Source: Magnetococcales bacterium | GTDB taxonomy: Bacteria; Pseudomonadota; Magnetococcia; Magnetococcales; DC0425bin3 | Reading direction: 5' to 3' | NCBI GenBank assembly: GCA_015229045.1 | Contig: JADGCJ010000124.1 | Span: 1-9,583 of the forward strand | DNA length: 9,583 nucleotides | Part shown: piece by piece, positions 1-9,417 of the stretch | Layout of the letters: each line of letters starts with the position of its first letter | How positions within the stretch are numbered: the stretch's first letter is position 1 | Notes under the pieces: generated by a model | Database searches by the model: none | The model's input: only the letters and a program-made list of their open reading frames with translations | What the model was told of the DNA's origin: nothing | Position numbers and translations under genes: made by a program

Positions 1-188
1 CCCTGACCAAGGCCCATATCAAGCGCCTGGAAACGGTCATGTCCGAGGTCACGGGCAAACAGGCCGCCGTTGAAGTGGAAGAGAAACCCGACCTCCTCGG
101 AGGTCTGGTTATCAGGATTGGCAGCGTGATGTGGGACTACTCCATCCGCAGTCGGTTGCATCGTCTCAAAGCTCACATGACGGGGTAA
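1..188 (+). CDS. atpH: F1Fo ATP synthase delta subunit, C-terminal end (5' truncated by window)
   Basis: Only the last 61 codons are visible. The frame begins at base 3 and ends at TAA 186-188. Delta (OSCP) sits on top of the F1 head and ties it to the b-subunit stator stalk. The visible part carries the family's C-terminal signature: an acidic Pro-Asp-Leu-Leu-Gly-Gly run, then VIRIG, then an Asp-Tyr-Ser-Ile-Arg stretch and the closing SRLHRLKAHM helix. The position directly before atpA is the usual one for atpH. The stop codon lies only three bases before the preferred atpA ATG, so the two are almost certainly co-transcribed and possibly translationally coupled. The N-terminal helical domain that contacts alpha lies outside the window. 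Confidence 0.95.
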   Translation, partial: LTKAHIKRLETVMSEVTGKQAAVEVEEKPDLLGGLVIRIGSVMWDYSIRSRLHRLKAHMTG

Positions 189-191
189 GTG

Positions 192-1784
<1,593 letters not shown>

Positions 1785-1799
1785 CGGGAAACGCGGATC

Positions 1800-2708
1800 A
1801 TGGCCAATCTGAAAATTCTCAGGAACCGCATCCGCTCTGTCAAGAGTACCCGACAGATCACCAAAGCCATGAAAATGGTGGCAGCCGCCAAGTTGCGTCG
1901 TTCCCAGGAGCGTACCCTGGCTACCAGGCCCTACAGCGAGCGTATGCAACGCATCCTCCACGCCCTGGCCACGGCCATAGGCAATCAGGATGGCGCACCG
2001 CCTCTCCTGGCGGGGCGCGGCAACGCCGGGCGCAAGGTCGAGCTGGTGGTGTTTACCTCCGATCGCGGTTTGTGCGGCAGTTTCAACAGCGTCGTCATTC
2101 GCGCCGTGCGTAGCCGTATCACGAAACTGCAACAGGAAGGGTTCCAGGTCTCCCTGACCTGTGTCGGGCGCAAAGGTCACGACGTCCTGAAACGCCAGTT
2201 TGGTTCCCTGATCCGCAAAGTCCACGCCGGTCTGGGACGGCGGTTGACCTTCCAGACGGCGGAGCAGGAGGTGGCCGTTGACCTGATCAGGGCCTTCGAG
2301 CGCCAGGAGTTCGATGTCTGTTTTGCCGTGTTCAATACTTTCAAATCGGCCATGTCCCAGGAGTTGACCTGGCGTCAGGTCATTCCGGTTCCGCAACCCG
2401 CCCCGGTCAAGGCAACCGCGACGAGCAAAAAAGACCAACAGGAACAAGGGAGTTTCCTCTACGAGCCGTCCGAGGAAGAGCTCTTGAGCGTCCTGCTGCC
2501 GCGCAACGTCGCCGTGCAGATATTTCAGGCCCTGGTCGAATCTGACGCCTCGGAGCATGGCGCACGCATGACGGCCATGGATAACGCCGTGCGTAACGCC
2601 GGCGACATGATTCGCAAGCTGACCATCAAATTCAACCGTACCCGCCAGGCCGCCATCACTACCGAACTGATGGAGATCATCGGTGGTGCCGAGAGCCTGA
2701 AGGGCTGA
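1800..2708 (+). CDS. atpG: F1Fo ATP synthase gamma subunit (central rotor shaft)
   Basis: Gamma is the asymmetric coiled-coil shaft that rotates inside alpha3beta3 and couples proton flow to catalysis. The N-terminal helix carries the typical RIRSVKSTRQITKAMKMVAA pattern followed by AKLRR (residues about 10-35). The central Rossmann-like part contains SDRGLCGSFN at 87-96. The C-terminal helix has MTAMDNAVRNAGDMI and the family signature ITTELMEIIGGAES at 286-299. The product is 302 residues, somewhat longer than the 287 of E. coli. Part of the excess is a hydrophilic Pro/Ala/Lys/Gln-rich linker at about 198-217, just before FLYEP. The start ATG lies 15 bases after the atpA stop, with a short GGGA at 1786-1789 as a weak ribosome site. 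The C-terminal half (LLPRNVAVQIF, NRTRQAAIT) looks alphaproteobacterial to my eye. Confidence 0.98.
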   Translation: MANLKILRNRIRSVKSTRQITKAMKMVAAAKLRRSQERTLATRPYSERMQRILHALATAIGNQDGAPPLLAGRGNAGRKVELVVFTSDRGLCGSFNSVVIRAVRSRITKLQQEGFQVSLTCVGRKGHDVLKRQFGSLIRKVHAGLGRRLTFQTAEQEVAVDLIRAFERQEFDVCFAVFNTFKSAMSQELTWRQVIPVPQPAPVKATATSKKDQQEQGSFLYEPSEEELLSVLLPRNVAVQIFQALVESDASEHGARMTAMDNAVRNAGDMIRKLTIKFNRTRQAAITTELMEIIGGAESLKG

Positions 2709-4209
<1,501 letters not shown>

Positions 4210-4232
4210 CCGAGTGTGCGTGAAAGAAGACC

Positions 4233-4643
4233 ATGGATATCTTACAACTGGAAGTGGTCACACCGGAGAGGCTTCTCCTCACCACCGACACCGGAATGGT
4301 TACCATTCCTGGACAGGATGGCCTCTTTGGTGTCCTGCCCGGGCATACTCCTTTTCTCTCCGGAGTCAAGGCGGGGCATCTGATCGTTGGCGAAGCAGGC
4401 AAGGGTGAGCGTTATGCCATCTCCCATGGTTTTGCCCAGATCTATCACAACCAGGTGACCCTCCTGGTCGATCAGGCCATCGCCGAGAAAGAACTGAATC
4501 CCAAAGCAGCCAACCGGGAACTCGGTCAGGCCAAAGAGGCCTTGCAGGGAGTCTCTCCAGACGATCCGGCTCATGCCGCCTGCCAGGAGCGTCTGGCATT
4601 TGCCGAGGCCTGTTGCGCCTTGATCAACCCGGCCCAGCGCTGA
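4233..4643 (+). CDS. atpC: F1Fo ATP synthase epsilon subunit
   Basis: Epsilon binds the foot of gamma on the c-ring and can inhibit ATP hydrolysis through its C-terminal helices. The product is 136 residues, the normal length. The N-terminal beta-sandwich shows the usual LEVVTPERLLL opening and the conserved GQDGLFGVLPGHTPFL segment at about 28-43. The C-terminal part (ELNPKAANRELGQAKEAL and onward) is Ala/Glu-rich and helical, as expected for the two-helix domain. ATG 4233 lies 23 bases after the atpD stop, behind a purine-rich GAAAGAAGA at 4222-4230 that would be a weak ribosome site very close to the start. It is the last gene of the atp cluster. Confidence 0.97.
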   Translation: MDILQLEVVTPERLLLTTDTGMVTIPGQDGLFGVLPGHTPFLSGVKAGHLIVGEAGKGERYAISHGFAQIYHNQVTLLVDQAIAEKELNPKAANRELGQAKEALQGVSPDDPAHAACQERLAFAEACCALINPAQR

Positions 4644-4665
4644 TCGATCCGACATGCTCCTGATG

Positions 4666-4700
4666 AAACGGGGATGAAACCCGGTTTTGTTGGGGTTTTG
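4666..4700 (+). terminator. Weak candidate terminator after atpC
   Basis: AAAC-G-GGG (4666-4673) can pair with CCC-G-GTTT (4680-4687) around a six-base loop, with one G-G mismatch. T-rich sequence interrupted by Gs (TTTTGTTGGGGTTTTG) follows. The stem is imperfect and the T tract is broken, so some read-through into glmU is likely. It could equally have no function. Confidence 0.3.
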
Positions 4701-4725
4701 TCTGTGATTCTGTTGGAGGTCTTTG

Positions 4726-4779
4726 TTGGGGCTTCGCCCCAAACCCCACCAGGAGGAAGGGCACAGCCCTTCCTCCTGG
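4726..4779 (+). repeat. Double-hairpin palindromic element between atpC and glmU
   Basis: Two adjacent perfect stems are visible. The first is TTGGGGC (4726-4732) against GCCCCAA (4736-4742) with a TTC loop. The second is a 14-bp stem, CCAGGAGGAAGGGC (4749-4762) against its exact complement at 4766-4779, with an ACA loop. The copied word TTTGTTGGGG also occurs upstream at 4686-4695 and again at 4722-4731. A T7 run follows at 4804-4810, 24 bases after the second stem, too far for a textbook terminator. The core CCAGG...CCTGGAC resembles the hairpin between glmU and glmS, which suggests a dispersed intergenic repeat family. No stop interrupts the glmU frame across this element, so it can be mistaken for a glmU N-terminal extension. 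Confidence 0.75.
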
Positions 4780-4842
4780 ACTTCCATCCCAGTCTTTTGG
4801 ACGTTTTTTTCTTCATCGGTCGTTTTTCCTGGAGCCATCCCC

Positions 4843-6249
4843 ATGCACGATTGCGCCATCCTGATCCTGGCAGCCGGTCGCGGCACCCGAATGCGCTCCT
4901 CCGTCCCCAAGGTTTTGCACCATTTGGCCTTTCAGCCCCTTCTGGCGCATGTCCTGAACTCGGCGCGTCTCCTGCGGCCGTCACGCATCGTCGTGGTGGT
5001 CGGCCATGGTGCCGCGCAGGTCAAGGCGCAGCTCTCCGCCCCGGACATCGTCTGGGTCGATCAGGAGCAGCAGCTGGGTACGGGTCATGCTGTCCTGACT
5101 GCCCTGCCCGCTTTGCCCACTCTGACCGACTCGACCCAGCGCGACCTCCTGATCCTGAGCGGCGATACCCCTCTTCTGGAGGCCGCCACCTTGACCGGAC
5201 TTCTGGAAGATCATCGGCGTCATCAACGTGCCCTGACCCTCGTCACCACCACGCAGATTCCGCCTGATGGCTACGGGCGCATCGTGCGTGGTGCCGACTG
5301 CCAACTGCTGCGTGTGGTCGAAGAGAAAGATGCCGATCCCCAGACCCGCGCCATCACGGAGATCAACACCGGCACTTACTGCCTCTCCATGGATCGCCTG
5401 GAAAACTGGCTGCGACAAATCACCCCCCATAATGCCCAGGGAGAGTATTATCTGACGGATATCATTGCCATGGCGGTGCGCGATGCAGCAGCGGGTGGCA
5501 AGCCGGTCGGAGTGTATCATCACCGGGACAGCGTTGCCTTGGCTGGCATCAACAGCCGACGCCAGCTCGCAGCCATGGAGGCAGCCTTTCGCGACCGACT
5601 GGTGGCCCACTGGATGGACGAAGGGGTCACCTTCATGGATCCCGCCTCCTGCTGGCTGACCGCTGACGCAAAGATTGGACCTGACACCGTCATTCTCCCC
5701 GGGGTGAGCGTGGGTCCGAAGGTCATCATCGGCAAGGGGTGCAGGATCGGGCCGCATTGCCACCTCGAGGCCAGCCGTATCGGTGACGATTGTGAGGTTC
5801 TCGCTTTTTGCCACCTGGAAGGGGCGGAGTTGCAAGGCCCCAATACGGTCGGACCTTATGCCCGCTTGCGTCCGGGCGCCGTCCTGAAGGCCAAGGCCAG
5901 GGTCGGCAATTTTGTCGAAATCAAAAAATCGACGGTGGGTTTTGCTTCCAAGGTCAACCATCTGACCTACATCGGCGACGCGCAGATCGGCCAGGATGTC
6001 AACATTGGCGCCGGGACCATCACCTGCAACTATGATGGCGTCCACAAGCACCCGACCACCATCGATGATGGCGTCTTCATCGGCTCCAATACCGAGTTGG
6101 TGGCTCCGGTGCGGATTGGGGCCGGGGCTGTGGTCGGTGCCGGCACGACGCTGACACGCGATGTGCCACCGGGAGCGTTGGCCCTGTCTCGTTCGCCGCA
6201 GCGTTTGGTTCCGGAGTGGAAATCGCGTCGCAAAACAAGAGATGATTGA
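4843..6249 (+). CDS. glmU: Bifunctional GlmU: N-acetylglucosamine-1-P uridyltransferase / glucosamine-1-P acetyltransferase
   Basis: GlmU acetylates glucosamine-1-phosphate with acetyl-CoA and then transfers UMP to give UDP-N-acetylglucosamine in the cytoplasm. The product is 468 residues (456 in E. coli). I chose ATG 4843 because GGAG at 4831-4834 gives an 8-base spacing and because LAAGRGTRM then falls at residues 9-17, as in the family. Uridyltransferase landmarks are K23, QLGTGHA (77-83), GDTPL (107-111), EINTG with N175, and N237 in AGINSRRQL. The left-handed beta-helix acetyltransferase part follows: R343 in RLRPGA, K361, the catalytic base H373 and Y376 in HLTY, N387 in NIGAGTITCNYDG, and K402. 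From the helix on, numbering is a steady +10 relative to E. coli. The tail is basic. Its neighbours atpC and glmS match the gammaproteobacterial order. Confidence 0.98.
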   Translation: MHDCAILILAAGRGTRMRSSVPKVLHHLAFQPLLAHVLNSARLLRPSRIVVVVGHGAAQVKAQLSAPDIVWVDQEQQLGTGHAVLTALPALPTLTDSTQRDLLILSGDTPLLEAATLTGLLEDHRRHQRALTLVTTTQIPPDGYGRIVRGADCQLLRVVEEKDADPQTRAITEINTGTYCLSMDRLENWLRQITPHNAQGEYYLTDIIAMAVRDAAAGGKPVGVYHHRDSVALAGINSRRQLAAMEAAFRDRLVAHWMDEGVTFMDPASCWLTADAKIGPDTVILPGVSVGPKVIIGKGCRIGPHCHLEASRIGDDCEVLAFCHLEGAELQGPNTVGPYARLRPGAVLKAKARVGNFVEIKKSTVGFASKVNHLTYIGDAQIGQDVNIGAGTITCNYDGVHKHPTTIDDGVFIGSNTELVAPVRIGAGAVVGAGTTLTRDVPPGALALSRSPQRLVPEWKSRRKTRDD

Positions 6250-6284
6250 TTGGGCCTTGATCATCGTTTCGGCCATGAGCAAAA

Positions 6285-6316
6285 CGGGGTCCAGGGGGCT
6301 GGCTCCCTGGACCCCG
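6285..6316 (+). repeat. 14-bp hairpin in the glmU-glmS spacer
   Basis: Bases 6285-6298 (CGGGGTCCAGGGGG) pair with 6303-6316 over 14 positions with one G-U wobble, around a CTGG loop. No T tract follows, so it is not a standard intrinsic terminator. It ends 62 bases before the glmS ATG. The core CCAGGGGG...CCCTGGACCCC resembles the second stem of the element before glmU (CCAGGAGG...CCTCCTGGAC). It may be a member of the same intergenic repeat family, or an mRNA-stabilising or attenuating structure between the two glm genes. Confidence 0.7.
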
Positions 6317-6378
6317 ATTCGTTGCCGGGTGCTGAATAGTTACGTTACTTTTTCTCAAACCCTTTTTAACGGTCCATC

Positions 6379-8202
6379 ATGTGCGGCATCATCGGTGTCA
6401 TAGGCGAACGTAACGTCACGCCCCTCCTCATGGAGGGCCTCAAACGCCTGGAGTATCGAGGCTACGACTCAGCCGGTGTCGCCGTGGTCTACCAGGAAGC
6501 CATCCAGGTACGCCGTGCCGTTGGAAAATTATCCAACCTCAGAGACCAACTCGTCGAACAACCCCTCATCGGTTTTGTCGGCATTGGCCACACCCGCTGG
6601 GCCACGCATGGCCCCCCAACCGAACGCAATGCCCATCCGCATCGCTCTGCCAAAGTGGTGGTGGTTCACAATGGCATCATTGAGAACTATCTGGAGTTGC
6701 GCCAGGAGCTGACCGCTCAGGGAATCAAGCTGCTCTCCGACACCGACACGGAGATCATCCCCCATCTCATCCAGCGGCAGTTGGATCAGGGAGCGGACCC
6801 CATAACAGCGGTGCGCATGGTCATGCAGCGACTGACGGGGGCTTTTGCCCTGGGCATCCTCTTTCTCGACCATCCGGGTATGCTGGTGGCCACCCGACGC
6901 AGCAGTCCGCTCATTCTGGGTCTGGGTCAGGGAGAGAATTTCATTGCCTCCGATGCCACCCCTCTCGTGCCCTACACGCGGCGCATGATCTATCTCAATG
7001 ACAACGATATTGCCATCCTGCATCGCGACACGGTCCGCTTGATTGACATGGATGGCCAGCCGGTCGAACGGGAGATCAAGCACTCGCAGGTCAGCGCCGA
7101 ACTGACTGAAAAGTGGCCCTATCGTCACTTCATGCAAAAAGAGATTTTTGAACAGCCCGCAGCCATCACCCAGACATTGCAGGGATTTTTGCATCCATTG
7201 GAACAACGCATTGCCGATTTTCCAACCCACCCGGACCTCTCCCGGGTGCGCTTTATCAATGTGGTGGCTTGTGGCACCTCCTATCATGCCGGGTTGGTGG
7301 CCAAATATTGGATCGAAGGGTTGTCCGGCATTCCGGTTGGGGTGGATGTGGCCTCGGAGTTTCGCTATCGGCAACCCCCTTTGGCCGAGATGGGTATGAC
7401 CGTCGTCATTTCCCAAAGCGGCGAAACCGCCGATACCCTGGCCTGCCTGCGTCATGTCAAGACAGCGGGGCAGCCGGTTCTGGCCATTGTCAACGTTCCG
7501 GAATCGAGCATCGCCCGTGAAGCCGATGCCGTTCTCTATACCCGGGCCGGGCCGGAGATCGGTGTGGCCTCGACCAAAGCCTTTACCACACAACTGGTTG
7601 TATTGGCCTGTCTGGCTATCGCTCTGGGACGTGCCCAGAGACGTGTTGCGTCGCCCCAGGAGAGTCAGCTTGTCGCTCAACTCCAGGGTGTTGCAGCACA
7701 TATGGAGCGGGTTCTTGCCCATGACGATGCCATTTTGACCATCGCCAAAGAGTTGATGCACGCCACGGGCTTTCTCTTTCTGGGTCGGGGAAGCTGTTTT
7801 CCCATCGCCCTGGAAGGCGCCCTGAAGCTCAAGGAGATTTCCTATATCCACGCGGAAGGCTACGCCGCCGGCGAAATGAAACACGGACCCATCGCCCTGA
7901 TCGACGAAGAGCTGCCAGTCGTGGTCGTGGCACCCCGGGACCATTTATTTGAGAAGGTGGTGAGCAATCTTGAAGAGGTCAAGGCCAGGGGGGGGCGTGT
8001 GGTCCTGATTTCCAGCAACGGCAGCCACCATCCCGCCCCGACGGTGGCCAATTTCAGCGTTCTGCTCGACCCATGCGGGGATTTTGTCGCCCCCCTGCTT
8101 TATGTCATTCCGTTACAGCTTTTGGCCTACCATATCGCCGTTCTCAAGGGGACGGATGTCGATCAACCACGCAATCTGGCCAAAAGCGTGACGGTGGAGT
8201 AG
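6379..8202 (+). CDS. glmS: Glutamine--fructose-6-phosphate aminotransferase (isomerizing)
   Basis: GlmS makes glucosamine-6-phosphate from fructose-6-phosphate and glutamine, the first step of UDP-GlcNAc synthesis. The product is 607 residues, against 609 in E. coli. The start is fixed: MCGIIGVIG puts the N-terminal nucleophile cysteine at position 2, and an in-frame TAA lies at 6367-6369. The glutaminase domain shows YRGYDSAG, HTRWATHG (71-78), HNGIIEN and SDTDTE. The isomerase half has two SIS domains: ACGTSYHAG (297-305), SQSGET (345-350), EIGVASTKAFTTQL, then EGALKLKEISYIHAE with E479, K483 and E486, and H502 in KHGP. It closes with DQPRNLAKSVTVE, including the conserved lysine K602. No clear Shine-Dalgarno sequence precedes the ATG; the leader is pyrimidine-rich. 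It shares pathway and orientation with glmU. Confidence 0.99.
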   Translation: MCGIIGVIGERNVTPLLMEGLKRLEYRGYDSAGVAVVYQEAIQVRRAVGKLSNLRDQLVEQPLIGFVGIGHTRWATHGPPTERNAHPHRSAKVVVVHNGIIENYLELRQELTAQGIKLLSDTDTEIIPHLIQRQLDQGADPITAVRMVMQRLTGAFALGILFLDHPGMLVATRRSSPLILGLGQGENFIASDATPLVPYTRRMIYLNDNDIAILHRDTVRLIDMDGQPVEREIKHSQVSAELTEKWPYRHFMQKEIFEQPAAITQTLQGFLHPLEQRIADFPTHPDLSRVRFINVVACGTSYHAGLVAKYWIEGLSGIPVGVDVASEFRYRQPPLAEMGMTVVISQSGETADTLACLRHVKTAGQPVLAIVNVPESSIAREADAVLYTRAGPEIGVASTKAFTTQLVVLACLAIALGRAQRRVASPQESQLVAQLQGVAAHMERVLAHDDAILTIAKELMHATGFLFLGRGSCFPIALEGALKLKEISYIHAEGYAAGEMKHGPIALIDEELPVVVVAPRDHLFEKVVSNLEEVKARGGRVVLISSNGSHHPAPTVANFSVLLDPCGDFVAPLLYVIPLQLLAYHIAVLKGTDVDQPRNLAKSVTVE

Positions 8203-8261
8203 GGCGTCACACAAAACTTACATAGCCACGCCCCCCCCCTGCATTTTCCTGACAGGAGTGC

Positions 8262-8303
8262 AAAAACGCCCCGGCAGAAGATCTCTGCCGGGGCGTCTTT
8301 GTT
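8262..8303. terminator. Convergent, probably bidirectional intrinsic terminator between glmS and fba
   Basis: A perfect 13-bp stem, ACGCCCCGGCAGA (8266-8278) with its complement at 8284-8296, encloses a five-base loop AGATC. On the minus strand the stem runs into five Ts (the A run at 8262-8266), making a textbook terminator 30 bases after the fba stop. On the plus strand it is followed by CTTTGTT, a weaker T tract that could end glmS transcripts. The flanking genes converge on it, as expected for a shared terminator. Confidence 0.88.
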
Positions 8304-8325
8304 ATTCAAGGTATCGAAACGGCAA

Positions 8326-9336
8326 TCAGCCGAAGATCACCTTGCCCTGGCCAGCCGAGCCAAGGACGGTCTTGTTCTTGTCGATGATCATCGCTTTCAG
8401 CTCATCGCGGGCCGGGCCGAGGTACTTCCGGGGATCAAACTCGGCGGGCTTTTCGGCGAAGACCTTGCGGATGACGGCCGTCATGGCCAATCTGCCGTCG
8501 GAGTCGATGTTGATCTTGCAGACAGCGGACTGGGTGGCGCGGCGCAGCTGCTCGGCAGGAATGCCGACGGCATCTTTCAGCTTGCCACCGTTGGAGTTGA
8601 TCATGTTGACATAGCTCGGCACGACCGAGGAGGCGCCGTGCAGAACGATGGGGAAGCCGGGGATTCTCTTCTCGATCTCTTCGAGGATATCGAAGCGCAG
8701 GGGAGGAGGAACCAACACGCCCTCGGCATTCTTGGTGCACTGATCCGGCTTGAACTTGTTGGCGCCATGCGAGGTGCCGATGGAGATGGCCAGGGAGTCG
8801 ACGCCGGTCTTGCTGACGAACTCTTCGACTTCCGAAGGCTGCGTGTAGGTCGATTTTTCGGCGACGACATCGTCTTCGATGCCGGCCAGAACGCCGAGTT
8901 CGCCTTCGACCGTCACATCATGCTTGTGCGCATATTCGACCACTTGCTTGGTCAGGGCGATGTTGTCGGCGAAGGAGTGGTGCGAACCATCGATCATGAC
9001 CGAGGAGAACCCGGTATCGATACAGGACTTGCACAGCTCCAGGGTGTCACCATGGTCGAGGTGCAGGGCAAACTTCAGGTGCGGATTGATCTCTTTCAGC
9101 ATCTGGGCCGCACCCTGGGCCAGGAAGCGCAACAAGGTCTGGTTGGCATACTTTCTGGCGCCGCTCGACACTTGCAGGATGAAGGGGGAATCGGACTCGC
9201 CGCAGCCGGTCACGATGGCTTGCAGCTGTTCCATGTTATTGAAATTATACGCAGGAATGGCGAACTTGCCCTTGAATGCCGCTTCAAACATTTTCTTGGT
9301 GTTCACCAGACCGAGATCTTTGTAGCTGATACCCAT
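8326..9336 (-). CDS. fba: Class II (zinc-dependent) fructose-bisphosphate aldolase
   Basis: The enzyme reversibly cleaves fructose-1,6-bisphosphate to dihydroxyacetone phosphate and glyceraldehyde-3-phosphate in glycolysis and gluconeogenesis. The product is 336 residues. Class II landmarks in order: PAYNFNNMEQ (28-37), the first signature LHLDHG at 91-96 with D94 as likely catalytic acid and H95 as zinc ligand, SSVMIDGSHH (111-120), the second signature EGELGVLAGIEDD (144-156, with Ala at a usual Gly/Met position), H190 in TSHGA, H233 in VLHGASS, and NIDSDGRLA (276-284). The start at 9336 has a GAAAGAGG ribosome site (9349-9342) with five-base spacing. The gene points at glmS and has its own promoter and terminator. 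By memory of the family, the sequence resembles aldolases of Bacteroidetes and similar groups more than E. coli FbaA; transfer is possible but untested. A tagatose-bisphosphate aldolase role cannot be excluded. Confidence 0.95.
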   Translation of the reverse strand: MGISYKDLGLVNTKKMFEAAFKGKFAIPAYNFNNMEQLQAIVTGCGESDSPFILQVSSGARKYANQTLLRFLAQGAAQMLKEINPHLKFALHLDHGDTLELCKSCIDTGFSSVMIDGSHHSFADNIALTKQVVEYAHKHDVTVEGELGVLAGIEDDVVAEKSTYTQPSEVEEFVSKTGVDSLAISIGTSHGANKFKPDQCTKNAEGVLVPPPLRFDILEEIEKRIPGFPIVLHGASSVVPSYVNMINSNGGKLKDAVGIPAEQLRRATQSAVCKINIDSDGRLAMTAVIRKVFAEKPAEFDPRKYLGPARDELKAMIIDKNKTVLGSAGQGKVIFG

Positions 9337-9388
9337 ATGAGCCTCTTTCGATATTTGGCAAGTTTAGGGATTGGCCCCGACTGACTGT

Positions 9389-9417
9389 ATGTTAACAAGT
9401 CACCCCGAGACTTTCAA
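9389..9417 (-). promoter_or_regulatory. Candidate sigma70-type promoter for fba
   Basis: Reading the minus strand, TTGAAA (9417-9412, five of six to TTGACA) is followed by exactly 17 bases and then TAACAT (9394-9389, four of six to TATAAT). Transcription would begin near 9382, giving a 5' leader of about 45 bases before the fba ATG at 9336. Position, spacing and orientation all suit fba. Confidence 0.6.

Noticed and set aside
189..191. GTG start for atpA
   Set aside because: ATG 192 gives the standard MQI N-terminus and the same Walker A numbering as E. coli.
4723..4842. 40-codon N-terminal extension of glmU from an upstream in-frame start
   Set aside because: It translates the palindromic element, has no homologous sequence in GlmU proteins, and ATG 4843 has a good GGAG site and the correct family N-terminus.
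4981..6282. 433-codon minus-strand open frame over glmU
   Set aside because: Same codon-register artefact; low-complexity Gly/Asp/His-rich translation with no recognisable motif.
6320..6350. Promoter for glmS in the glmU-glmS spacer
   Set aside because: The TTGCCG word has a 17-base spacing only to TTACTT, a poor -10 box; no pair of boxes is convincing.
6250..6378. glmS ribozyme or other riboswitch upstream of glmS
   Set aside because: The spacer is 129 bases with a single simple hairpin; I see no ribozyme core or known riboswitch layout.
6529..7944. 471-codon minus-strand open frame over glmS
   Set aside because: Same codon-register artefact; glmS is complete and full of catalytic motifs.
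8299..9384. 361-codon plus-strand open frame over fba
   Set aside because: It is the antisense register of fba, reads through the terminator and promoter of fba, and shows no family motif.
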